From Pirellulaceae bacterium (lineage in GTDB: Bacteria > Planctomycetota > Planctomycetia > Pirellulales > Pirellulaceae): a stretch of DNA of 19,343 nucleotides. Both the position numbers and the translations under genes were made by a program. Shown in pieces: positions 9,024 to 15,283 of the stretch. Where the stretch lies: assembly GCA_013002105.1 (NCBI GenBank), contig JABDKS010000198.1, positions 1 to 19,343 of the forward strand, given 5' to 3'. The notes under the pieces are model-generated. The model saw only the letters and a program-made list of their open reading frames with translations, did no database searches and was not told the origin of the DNA. Each line of letters starts with the position of its first letter. The first letter of the stretch is position 1.

Positions 9024-9731
9024 ATGTTTCCACTTCATCGAATCGCGTTGGTTGCGAGCCTGCTGCTGACCACCCTTTGGGTTCAGTTTTCGGCGGCCCA
9101 AAACATCGACGATGTTGGTCAATGGAATGCCGTCTTTACTCAGGGCGAGTTGGGCCAGAATACAGGCGGGCGTTTGAAATGGTGGTTTGATGGGCATCTG
9201 CGTTTTGTAGAAGACGCCGATGGTTTCAATCAAAGCATCATTCGGCCAGGCATCGGTTGGGGATTGAGTGAAAACTCAGCACTGTGGGCCGGTTACGGAT
9301 GGATTCGCACGTCGCCATTTACCGGTGACGATTTCGATGAGCATCGTATTTGGCAGCAGTGGACTTGGTCGAAGGCCTGTCAACCGATGAAGTTTGCGAT
9401 GCGTACGCGTTTTGAGCAACGGCTGGTTGAAACTGGAGACGACACGGGGCTCAGACTCCGGCAGTTCTTTCGCGTTCAACGCTCCCTGCCAGGATGCCCG
9501 CCGCTGACCCTGGTGGCGTGGGACGAAATATTCTTTGGCTTAAATGACACCGACTGGGGACAACGTAGCGGGTTCGATCAAAATCGAGTCTTTGTCGGTT
9601 TTGGGATCAAGCGATTTCATTCCAGCCGGTGGCGAACAGAAATTGGTTACATGAATCAATTCATCAACCAAGACGGGCCGATCAATCGCAGCAACCACAT
9701 TTTGGCGCTGAACTTCTTCCGCAGTCCCTAG
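9024..9731 (+). CDS. DUF2490 family outer-membrane-like beta-barrel protein
   Basis: The protein has 235 residues. Residues 1-25 form a signal peptide ending FSAAQ. The mature part has alternating aromatic/polar strands, including DVGQWNAVFTQG, RPGIGWGLSENSALWAGYGW and EHRIWQQWTW, and ends in a Phe-rich strand (ILALNFFRSP). This is the pattern of DUF2490, predicted to form a small beta-barrel. Location in the outer membrane is inferred. AAGG lies directly before the ATG. It follows the DUF1501 gene by 187 bp, which holds no gene and no clear terminator, so it may or may not be co-transcribed. Function is unknown. Confidence 0.85.
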   Translation: MFPLHRIALVASLLLTTLWVQFSAAQNIDDVGQWNAVFTQGELGQNTGGRLKWWFDGHLRFVEDADGFNQSIIRPGIGWGLSENSALWAGYGWIRTSPFTGDDFDEHRIWQQWTWSKACQPMKFAMRTRFEQRLVETGDDTGLRLRQFFRVQRSLPGCPPLTLVAWDEIFFGLNDTDWGQRSGFDQNRVFVGFGIKRFHSSRWRTEIGYMNQFINQDGPINRSNHILALNFFRSP

Positions 9732-9884
9732 TGCGATGCTGCGGGGCGAAGTTCCATCAAAGCGGCGATGGAGAAAGGCATCCAATCGGCGACCAGGAAC
9801 GGGAAGGCCAAAAAGATCGTGATCGCATCAGTGGATTGCTTGGCAGCCATTGTGCCATTTCACGGTCCGATCGAACTATCGGCC

Positions 9885-9921
9885 GTCCTGGCACGAATGC
9901 CAGGACATGGACACACTTTTT
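9885..9921 (+). terminator. Strong hairpin with a delayed T-run
   Basis: GTCCTGGCA (9885-9893) pairs perfectly with TGCCAGGAC (9898-9906) around the tetraloop CGAA. Five T residues follow at 9917-9921, about 10 nt after the stem. It lies 154 bp after the DUF2490 stop and before the convergent cytochrome gene. The distance of the T-run makes a terminator call weak; a dispersed REP-type hairpin is an alternative. Otherwise the gap 9732-9977 appears empty. Confidence 0.4.
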
Positions 9922-9977
9922 GTCCTCCTTGCGTGTCGGCTAAGGTTACTTGATCTTAGAATGATGATCGCGGATGA

Positions 9978-10448
9978 CTATCGTTTCCGAGGTAGACGTG
10001 CATTGGGGATCAACTGAAACGGTCCGCTCGGGTCGGGTGCCCTCTTGAGTGAACTGAAGACATGATCGTGGCAAGTGATGCAAGATGATGTGAGTTGCAT
10101 GTAGGTGAAAGAGACACCTTCAAGATTCTCCTCTTTCGCCAACGACGATAGCTTGCCGCAGAGGCGTTGAAACTCAACGCTGTAATGCTCGTACAGGTCG
10201 TCCTTGGCCCGCGGCCATTCGGAAGCTCGGCTCATTTCATGCATTTCTTGAGCTGCTTGATCGATGAGTGTAAAGTCTCGCGTGACGATTCCTTCGAGCA
10301 CCTTTCCAGAGCTTTGAAGCTTGACCCGCATGTAGACTCTTTGCTTGAGTTCTCTGGGTTCGTCGGCCGAGAGCATCACCGCGGTTGTTGTGAGCGTACA
10401 CGCCAAAAGCGCGATGATTGCAAATGAGATTGCAAGTTGTTTACTCAT
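9978..10448 (-). CDS. Small exported cytochrome c'-like protein
   Basis: The protein has 156 residues. Residues 1-28 are a hydrophobic signal peptide. The mature chain is helical and charged, and one haem-binding motif CITCH (C123, C126, H127) lies near the C-terminus, followed by a short polar tail. A four-helix chain with a late CxxCH is the layout of cytochrome c' relatives, so I infer a periplasmic monohaem protein. Family assignment is by layout, not by a diagnostic signature. The start is well supported: AAGGAG (10454-10459 on the minus strand) lies 5 nt before the ATG, one of the best ribosome sites in the window. It is convergent with the DUF2490 gene. Its electron partner is unknown. 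Confidence 0.8.
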   Translation of the reverse strand: MSKQLAISFAIIALLACTLTTTAVMLSADEPRELKQRVYMRVKLQSSGKVLEGIVTRDFTLIDQAAQEMHEMSRASEWPRAKDDLYEHYSVEFQRLCGKLSSLAKEENLEGVSFTYMQLTSSCITCHDHVFSSLKRAPDPSGPFQLIPNARLPRKR

Positions 10449-10537
10449 TGTTACTCCTTCACATGAGTTGTTCGTGAGACCACTGCGAGTTCCTGGACGC
10501 CCAAAGCACTTCTGTGAGCTAACTGGATTTCATATCA

Positions 10538-10578
10538 GGACGGACTAACGTCCAGGGACGGACGGACAAACGTCCAGG
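10538..10578. repeat. Two copies of a 19-bp hairpin-forming repeat
   Basis: GGACGGACTAACGTCCAGG (10538-10556) and GGACGGACAAACGTCCAGG (10560-10578) differ at one base. Each can pair GGACG with CGTCC. They lie about 90 bp upstream of the cytochrome start. The core GGACT resembles that of the 40-bp repeats at 3540. Confidence 0.7.
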
Positions 10579-10723
10579 AAAACGCCCGGTAACGCGGCCA
10601 ACACGTTTGTGGTGTTGATGATTTGGCAGAACCGACTGCGATTGGAATGTCCGGTTAGAGGCCGATCGTAGCGAAACCTGCCGGCTGCGTCCACGTGATC
10701 GATGGAAATGGACGGCCTTGATT

Positions 10724-10755
10724 GAACAGCCGAACAGCCGAACAGCCGAACAGCC
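10724..10755. repeat. Octanucleotide tandem repeat, GAACAGCC x4
   Basis: Four perfect head-to-tail copies of GAACAGCC in the gap between the cytochrome and zincin genes. An 8-bp unit is prone to slippage. I see no credible gene reading through it. The rest of 10449-10835 holds only the paired 19-bp repeats. Confidence 0.85.
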
Positions 10756-10835
10756 GATCAGGCGCTCGTGGCAAATCTGATTGACGACTTTTCACAACAC
10801 GATCGCAAAATACCAGCCAGGAGTTTCGCCTGCAG

Positions 10836-11393
10836 TCACCACCTTCGCTGATGATTGCCGATAACGGCAGACAATTGGCGAACAAAACGCCACTTCGATC
10901 GAATCGACGGCGTTTGAAACCGGTGGGGTAGTCGACCGCGATGTTTCAAAAAGTACATGAACACCTCCGCGAAATCTTCGCTGGAGTCTGTGGCGGCGTA
11001 ATGCGTCACATGTTCGGTTTCACAATATTTCGCTTCGATGCAGCTGTCGTGCGATGATCCAAATGCGTCACTGAATTGACGCGATCGGATCAATCCGCGA
11101 TGCGTGTCGGCAATCGCGTGGGCGTACTCGTGACGCAGAAGATCACGAAGCGTCCGACGCGGTCCTCCAAAAACAAACTCGCTGATGCGATTAATTGAAA
11201 TTGCAGGGATCTTGATGTGACCGGTTGACCGATGCATTTGCCACCCGTAAGCAAATCCGCAGCCTGTTAGATAGACGTCGACGTCGTAAAGACGATCATT
11301 CCAAAGTCCATGCCGGTCTAACTCGTTTTGGACCGTTCCCAGTGCCGAATGAAGCCGGCCCAAAGTAATGACCGCATGTCTTCGATTTGCCAT
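10836..11393 (-). CDS. Putative zincin-like metallopeptidase
   Basis: The protein has 185 residues with no signal peptide or membrane segment. The zinc-binding helix is clear: LLRHEYAHAIAD, with HEYAH at residues 88-92. About 47 residues later SSEDFAEVFMYFL supplies acidic residues (E139, E143) that could be the third ligand, as in gluzincin-type 'putative zinc-binding metallopeptidases' where a DFxE-like motif follows HExxH. A conserved-looking N-terminal half leads into KIPAISINRI before the helix. Several Cys residues (44, 118, 124) are present. This is a short stand-alone zincin; I do not know the exact family. It is divergent from the small beta-rich protein gene with a 251-bp gap. The ATG at 11393 is the first start in the frame and has only a weak GGA upstream. 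Confidence 0.75.
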   Translation of the reverse strand: MANRRHAVITLGRLHSALGTVQNELDRHGLWNDRLYDVDVYLTGCGFAYGWQMHRSTGHIKIPAISINRISEFVFGGPRRTLRDLLRHEYAHAIADTHRGLIRSRQFSDAFGSSHDSCIEAKYCETEHVTHYAATDSSEDFAEVFMYFLKHRGRLPHRFQTPSIRSKWRFVRQLSAVIGNHQRRW

Positions 11394-11564
11394 AACTGTG
11401 ATCCAGAACGGAGATTAACAAGCGTTCATCGCTTGAAGCATCCCTTGGATGTTCGCTCATCCATGATGGCGTAGAGAATGGGGAAAGGTCCGAAGGATTC
11501 GCCAAATGGTTTCGAACCTCAGTCAATGCGATTCGAAGGACCAGTTTCGTCGAAGCGTATCGGC

Positions 11565-11570
11565 TAGAAT
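11565..11570 (+). promoter_or_regulatory. Candidate -10 box TAGAAT for the 74-residue protein
   Basis: TAGAAT in the context CGGC-TAGAAT-CAGCC lies 80 nt before the ATG at 11645, in the gap shared with the divergent zincin gene. No clear -35 is seen. Confidence 0.3.
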
Positions 11571-11644
11571 CAGCCAGACGGACTGTTTTCAGTTCGACGT
11601 ATTCCGTCTCGGTGATTTTATTAGCATTTCCTGAAGAGAGTGGA

Positions 11645-11869
11645 ATGGCAGCGTCAAAAATTCACGTGCAATACGGTGACGGGTCTTCGGCCAAAGGCGT
11701 CAAAGTTGAGATGTCGATCAATGGTGCATCGTGCAAAGGCGCATACGTGGACTCGTCTGGCGTGGCAATTATCGAGCACACGACAAGCGGACTTGCCCGA
11801 GTCTACATCCATGGCAGCAAGGTCGCTGAATTTCGCGCACCCGGGACAACCATGGCCAAGGTCCCCTAA
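11645..11869 (+). CDS. Small beta-rich protein, Ig-like/carboxypeptidase-regulatory-like fold
   Basis: The protein has 74 residues from the ATG at 11645, preceded by the purine-rich GAAGAGAGTGGA. A GTG at 11612 in the same frame would add 11 residues with no ribosome site. The sequence alternates short strands and glycine turns: KIHVQYGDGSSAKGVKVEMS, then AYVDSSGVAIIEHTTSG, then ARVYIHGSKVAEFR. This is the rhythm of the first strands of carboxypeptidase-regulatory or Big-type domains, where 'xGxPVxGAxV...TDxxGxA' precedes 'VxVxG'. There is no signal peptide. Function is unknown. The stop codon lies in an imperfect hairpin (about 11858-11882). A minus-strand ORF runs antisense to its 3' half. 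Confidence 0.65.
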   Translation: MAASKIHVQYGDGSSAKGVKVEMSINGASCKGAYVDSSGVAIIEHTTSGLARVYIHGSKVAEFRAPGTTMAKVP

Positions 11870-11954
11870 AGGACCCTTGGATAGCTACCAGACCAATAAA
11901 TAGTCCAAGCAGGTAGAGAGGAATTGCAAGAAGTAGTCGTAAGATTCGGATCAT
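11769..11954 (-). CDS. Possible small membrane protein antisense to the 74-residue gene
   Basis: From the ATG at 11954 the minus strand encodes 61 residues starting MIRILRLLLAIPLYLLGLF. This is a basic start followed by a strong single transmembrane helix, then a Trp- and Pro-containing turn, and it looks more protein-like than the usual shadow. The C-terminal half is Cys/Arg-rich and less convincing. It overlaps the 3' end of the opposite small gene by about 100 bp and starts 55 bp downstream of the tRNA-Leu 3' end. There is no Shine-Dalgarno sequence. It may be a real mini-protein, a gene fragment, or chance. Confidence 0.25.
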   Translation of the reverse strand: MIRILRLLLAIPLYLLGLFIGLVAIQGSFRGPWPWLSRVREIQRPCCHGCRLGQVRLSCAR

Positions 11955-12008
11955 TGATTTAATGACATCAGCATTTGGTAAGTTCGCGCGGATTGTCGCC
12001 AAAATCAA

Positions 12009-12094
12009 TGCCCAGGGCGGGACTTGAACCCGCATAGCCGTTTCCAGCCGGGGGATTTTAAATCCCCTGTGTCTGCCAATTCCACCACCTGGGC
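12009..12094 (-). tRNA. tRNA-Leu (anticodon UAA)
   Basis: A complete class II tRNA on the minus strand. The acceptor stem GCCCAGG (12094-12088) pairs with CCTGGGC (12016-12010), with discriminator A at 12009. The anticodon stem GGGGA/TCCCC encloses loop TTTAAAA, giving anticodon TAA at 12060-12058. A long variable arm and the GGGTTCAAGTCCC T-arm follow. CCA is not encoded. It reads UUA, and UUG by wobble. Confidence 0.97.
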
Positions 12095-12160
12095 GACTCG
12101 GTGGTTGCCGGGTCGGTCGATGCGCTTCGATTCGCCATCGGTTGCTTGGCAATCAAAGTC

Positions 12161-12214
12161 ACCGTGACGTATCCGCGACCGGTGGGTGGACGTTTGGTCG
12201 CCGATCGTCACGGT
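12161..12214. repeat. Nested inverted repeats upstream of tRNA-Leu
   Basis: Outer arms ACCGTGACG (12161-12169) and CGTCACGGT (12206-12214) match perfectly. Inside them GCGACC (12175-12180) pairs with GGTCGC (12196-12201). The result is a two-stage stem with a small internal loop. It lies 67 bp upstream of the tRNA-Leu 5' end. Confidence 0.6.
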
Positions 12215-12320
12215 CGGTAGTTTAACGGGTGCAAAGGGTCACTGAACAGGGAACGATTCACGACTCTGCTCTTGTACTTGGTCTCGGATTCATCGTCGTC
12301 AGGCGGTGCTTTACGCTGCG

Positions 12321-12420
12321 GTCAGCCAGGATCGCCCAGCCAGGATTAATCCGCCAGAATCATCCAGCCAGTATCGCCCAGCTCACATCGGTCAGCCGGG
12401 ATCAATCCGCCAGCGTCGCC
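12321..12420. repeat. Degenerate short tandem repeats (CAGCCAGGATC-like)
   Basis: About 100 bp of imperfect repeats of a motif like CAGCC(A/G)GGATC and AATCCGCCAG. Close copies are GTCAGCCAGGATC at 12321 and GTCAGCCGGGATC at 12391. No convincing gene is seen in the whole 12095-12987 gap. The reading frames there lack family motifs, ribosome sites and protein-like composition. Confidence 0.55.
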
Positions 12421-12692
12421 AAGGCGATACCAAACGGTCTCCAACCAAACCGCAATGTCATTGGCCATGTCGTCGACCGCGGATCTAGGCCACACGAAGT
12501 GTCGCAACGGCAAGACAGTTTGCCGGAGGTCGGGGTTCGCCTGGGAGCTCGAATCGGGTGACCAACCTTGAATGTCAGACGCGACATTTCCTCACGCCAA
12601 AATGAAACGTCAACAAGGACGCTGCGGGTGATCGATGGCTGTCGTTTGATTTCGCGCAGCCATGTCAAACAGCGTCTGATCCATGACCGACC

Positions 12693-12737
12693 AAGCCCAT
12701 TGAAACTTTCGTCGTCTTGCTTGCTTGCAATGGGCTT
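12693..12737. repeat. 10-bp inverted repeat in the gene-free gap
   Basis: AAGCCCATTG (12693-12702) and CAATGGGCTT (12728-12737) are perfect reverse complements with a 25-nt pyrimidine-rich spacer. No T-run follows on either strand. Confidence 0.5.
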
Positions 12738-12931
12738 TCCGCTAGGGGCTCGGTCGAGCAAACGAATCGGCACGAAAGAATTTGCGGTTTACAAGCAACA
12801 TCGAAAGCCATCGATGCAGAGCCCCAACGTCGCAATCCGACGCAGTTACGATCTGACTTCGACACCACTCTGATGCGTGGCTGCGATCCGGTAGACAGAG
12901 CCATGCTTGTCCGGGGTTGGTCGACGTTGGT

Positions 12932-12937
12932 TAGAAT
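12932..12937 (+). promoter_or_regulatory. Candidate promoter, TTGTCC-N19-TAGAAT
   Basis: TAGAAT lies 56 nt before the ATG at 12988. TTGTCC at 12907-12912 is a possible -35, at a long 19-bp spacing. This is the only member of the TAGAAT set with a fair -35. Confidence 0.4.
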
Positions 12938-12987
12938 CAACATCGTTTTACTCCGTACCCGTTTTCGCTTCGTTGGAGGAGCCACAG

Positions 12988-13539
12988 ATGAAGTCGCTGT
13001 TATTGACCACCATGATTGGATTAAGCATTTCGTTGTGCGGTGTCGCCACCGGGCAGGATGTAGCGCTCAACACGAAGTGGCAATCCGAATATGAATCCGT
13101 CGGCGGTGAGAAAGTTGCTGCGAAGATAACGCTGAAGAAGCAGGCGCAGGAACAATATGGTTCCGGCAAATTTGAAACTGAATTTGGCAACGGAGTTTTA
13201 TCGCAAGTGCGCCGAGACGTGGCGTCGCGAAAGAGTACAAAGCCCATTCCCGCTGGTGGTCCCCTGCCGGGTCCCAACAGTCCCAACGCCGGCGCAACGA
13301 CCAACGAGGCGGTTTACCTGAAAGGAATCTGGACTTTCCAGGGGAAGACCGGCTGGTTCAGTTGGGAGTTATACGAGACTCCCGGCAACGAATGTAAGTT
13401 TGTCGGCAAGTGGGGATTTGTGGAGAACAATCAGGCTGGACCGGTGCAAGGGAAATGGACCGGCGCGTTGGTGACCGGCAACCAGGGCAACCAGAACAAT
13501 TCCAACACGAATGTTCCTGTGATCAACATCCCGTTTTAG
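12988..13539 (+). CDS. Small secreted protein of unknown function with Asn/Gln-rich tail
   Basis: The protein has 183 residues. The ATG at 12988 is chosen because GGAGGA (12975-12980) lies 7 nt upstream and a signal peptide (MKSLLLTTMIGLSISLCGVATG) starts there. An upstream in-frame start at 12907 lies before the promoter-like TAGAAT. The mature part begins QDVALNTKWQSEYES. It has a Lys-rich stretch, a Pro/Gly-rich linker (about 93-107), and a block of Trp/Gly-containing strands such as KGIWTFQGKTGWFSWELYE and KFVGKWGFVENN, suggesting a small beta fold. The last 20 residues are Asn/Gln/Gly-rich and end VPVINIPF. I recognise no named family. Confidence 0.8.
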   Translation: MKSLLLTTMIGLSISLCGVATGQDVALNTKWQSEYESVGGEKVAAKITLKKQAQEQYGSGKFETEFGNGVLSQVRRDVASRKSTKPIPAGGPLPGPNSPNAGATTNEAVYLKGIWTFQGKTGWFSWELYETPGNECKFVGKWGFVENNQAGPVQGKWTGALVTGNQGNQNNSNTNVPVINIPF

Positions 13540-13639
13540 GATGCATCAAGTCCTGTTCTAGTTTGCATCAAGTCAATGCGGTCAGGCCGGCAGTGGTGGC
13601 AAACCGCAGTCGGCCTACGACTTCGCGTTTGATCCACAG

Positions 13640-13870
13640 GTACTCCACTTGATGTTCAATGCGAAGGGCGATGTTGTCGTGTGATTTACGTACACGACCA
13701 CTTGTCGCGCGTCCGCGTCGCGGCCCCGGAGCGAATCGAAGTCGCAGAAATACGGGCGGAGGTGGTGTCGGCAGGACAGGGCGTTGCCGTGGGCTGGGAT
13801 GTATCGCCCTGTTAGGGCTAGCTGCAGCGTAGCGAAACAAAAGTTTTACGGCGTCGCCCATTGGCAGAGT
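13640..13870. other. Gene-free segment with dispersed-repeat character
   Basis: The gap 13540-14142 has no convincing gene. It opens with a direct repeat TGCATCAAGTC (13543-13553 and 13563-13573). The part at about 13640-13870 contains GC-rich stretches and the small hairpin GCCCT-gtt-AGGGC read around 13808. A minus-strand frame (13861-13568) gives a Pro/Arg-rich peptide without domain features. It resembles intergenic repetitive DNA of planctomycetes, but this is my impression, not a match. Confidence 0.35.
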
Positions 13871-14142
13871 GAAAAAAACACCCGTCGGCGCAACATCAAA
13901 ACTTACGCGTCATGCTGGTATCGGCACCGGCAATTGTTCCGCAGTTGTCTCGAGGTTGAACTGGATCGCGGTGGGGGCGAGCCGGTCGGTCGCAGCACTG
14001 GGAGGTGCCCGCCGGTTCCTTGGGGGGACGATGGACGTTTTGCCTTTTGAGTTTTCGACGCGATAATGGGTCTTTGCGATCTGTCGTTGTTTTCGGATGG
14101 ATCGATTGATGAGGCAAGTTTTGCGTAAGGGGGGATGCTGCG

Positions 14143-14481
14143 ATGAGAATTCAGTGTGAAGGTTGGTGGCAGCAGGAGTTCTTGGGCAAACAGGCGATGG
14201 AACCGCTGTCGTTGGATTTTCGTGATGGAGCGATTTCCGGGTCCGGTCGTGATGTGGTCGGTCCGTTCACGATGACCGGGATGATCCGAGAGGGCTCCGT
14301 GGCAATCGACAAACAGTATGTCGGGCAACATTCGGCAAGGTACCTGGGGCAGTTCGATGGCGAAGGATCGATGCAGGGGACCTGGCACATCGGGACGATG
14401 ACCGGTCCGTGGATGATTTACTTGCGTGGCAAGAATGCTGCTGGGGCCGATGTAGCGGATGTTCGCATTGTCGGTGAGTGA
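14143..14481 (+). CDS. Small conserved-looking cytoplasmic protein, Gly/Trp beta repeats
   Basis: The protein has 112 residues with no signal peptide. A run AAGGGGGGA lies about 8 nt before the ATG and serves as ribosome site. The chain is a series of short strands: AISGSGRDVVGPFTMTGMI, SVAIDKQYVGQHSARYLGQF, DGEGSMQGTWHIGTMTGPWMIYL. The order 'SGxGxDxVGxF, KxYxGxHxxxYxGxFDGEGxxxGxW' recurs in small uncharacterised bacterial and planctomycete proteins as I recall them. It suggests a compact beta-barrel or lipocalin-like sheet that could bind a small ligand. No function can be assigned. It is convergent with the YHS gene, whose terminator lies in the shared gap. Confidence 0.75.
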   Translation: MRIQCEGWWQQEFLGKQAMEPLSLDFRDGAISGSGRDVVGPFTMTGMIREGSVAIDKQYVGQHSARYLGQFDGEGSMQGTWHIGTMTGPWMIYLRGKNAAGADVADVRIVGE

Positions 14482-14550
14482 GGTAGTGGGAAAGCGAGAG
14501 ATCATCGGTCCCGCGCCTGCTCGGGTCTTGACCGCTCAGGTCAGCGCATC

Positions 14551-14585
14551 AAAAAACCGGTCAACCCGTGGTGGGTAGACCGGTT
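14551..14585 (-). terminator. Rho-independent terminator of the YHS-protein gene
   Basis: Read on the minus strand, AACCGGTC and GACCGGTT form an 8-bp stem (14585-14578 with 14562-14555), extended after one mismatch by ACCC/GGGT around a 5-nt loop. The T-tract is the complement of the A-run at 14551-14556. It begins 33 bp after the stop codon at 14618. The same stem could also hinder transcription from the 14143-14481 gene. Confidence 0.85.
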
Positions 14586-14617
14586 CATGTTTCAAAGCGT
14601 CGTCAGAGAATCGAGTT

Positions 14618-15073
14618 TTACTCGGTTTCTTTCTTTTCGACTTTCTTGAATGCTTTCTCGAACGATTTGTCGTTGTAGACAATCTTCATCTTCGCGTCGT
14701 CGTCTTTGGCGCCTTCGACTTTGCCTTGGCAGTTACCACAGCAAAATGCGACTTTGGTGCCGGCAAGTTCGACAGCGGTCGACGGATCGACCTCTTTGCC
14801 GCTCATCGGGCAGCCTTTTTGTTCGTACTGCTTCGTGGCGACCAGTTGGTGATTGGCTTTGACCGCAAACTTCTTGGAATTTTTCTCAAATTTGCCTTGG
14901 CAGTTGCCACAGCAAAAGAAAACTTTGGCGTCCTTGTAGTCGGCCGATTTAGTGGCATTGGCAGCCTTGGGCGCGACGACACATTTCACGCCTTCAAGGT
15001 CGACGTCACCGGCGACAACGGTTGCACCGGCAACGATCAAGACGGCAGCCAAACTGGTGAGTTTCTTCAACAT
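14618..15073 (-). CDS. Exported twin YHS/TRASH-like metal-binding protein
   Basis: The protein has 151 residues with a signal peptide (residues 1-21, ending VVAG). Two similar modules follow, each with the signature FCCGNCQGK (about residues 52-61 and 109-118). The second is preceded by GCPMSGKEVDP and V-E-L-A-G-T-K, the usual YHS layout 'CPxSGxxVD...xxFCCxxC'. The first module has a single Cys (C31) in the equivalent upstream place. YHS/TRASH modules bind heavy metals such as copper through these cysteines. I infer a periplasmic metal-binding or sensing protein. The tail is very Lys/Glu-rich. The minus-strand sequence GGAG about 10 nt before the ATG is a fair ribosome site. An operator-like palindrome lies 35-62 nt upstream and a terminator downstream, so it appears monocistronic. 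Confidence 0.85.
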   Translation of the reverse strand: MLKKLTSLAAVLIVAGATVVAGDVDLEGVKCVVAPKAANATKSADYKDAKVFFCCGNCQGKFEKNSKKFAVKANHQLVATKQYEQKGCPMSGKEVDPSTAVELAGTKVAFCCGNCQGKVEGAKDDDAKMKIVYNDKSFEKAFKKVEKKETE

Positions 15074-15107
15074 CTTTGGTTTCTCCGAAAGGGATTGTTC
15101 GGGTTTA

Positions 15108-15135
15108 AGTGACTGAAATTCAGTGACCGAAATTT
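15108..15135 (-). promoter_or_regulatory. Operator-like palindrome in a 14-bp tandem repeat upstream of the YHS gene
   Basis: AGTGACTGAAATTC (15108-15121) is followed directly by AGTGACCGAAATTT (15122-15135). Their junction forms the 13-bp palindrome ACTGAA-A-TTCAGT (15112-15124). It lies 35-62 nt before the YHS start, where a repressor or activator would bind. The regulator is unknown. Confidence 0.4.
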
Positions 15136-15283
15136 TGCTGGCTCCATCTGCCTACCATGGCTGCCAATTCACAATTAGAGCATAGGCAGGTTGGGAAGAC
15201 AGAGTCAAATAGTCATCCGCATCGAACCCGCACGGATCGAGCGTCAAATTGTAGGTGGGTGGACCACTGTTTGGTACCAACAA

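Noticed and set aside
9768..9953. 61-residue plus-strand frame ending in a CPPC motif
   Set aside because: It runs across the strong hairpin at 9885-9906, and its composition is that of non-coding DNA.
12229..12985. Several 100-125-residue frames on both strands in the gap after tRNA-Leu
   Set aside because: They overlap each other, cross degenerate repeats and hairpins, lack ribosome sites and show no family motif.
13568..13861. 97-residue minus-strand frame
   Set aside because: Pro/Arg-rich composition, no domain or ribosome site, and it lies in repeat-like DNA.
13869..14066. 65-residue plus-strand frame starting MKKTPVGATSK
   Set aside because: GTG start, no ribosome site and no plausible signal or domain despite the MKK start.
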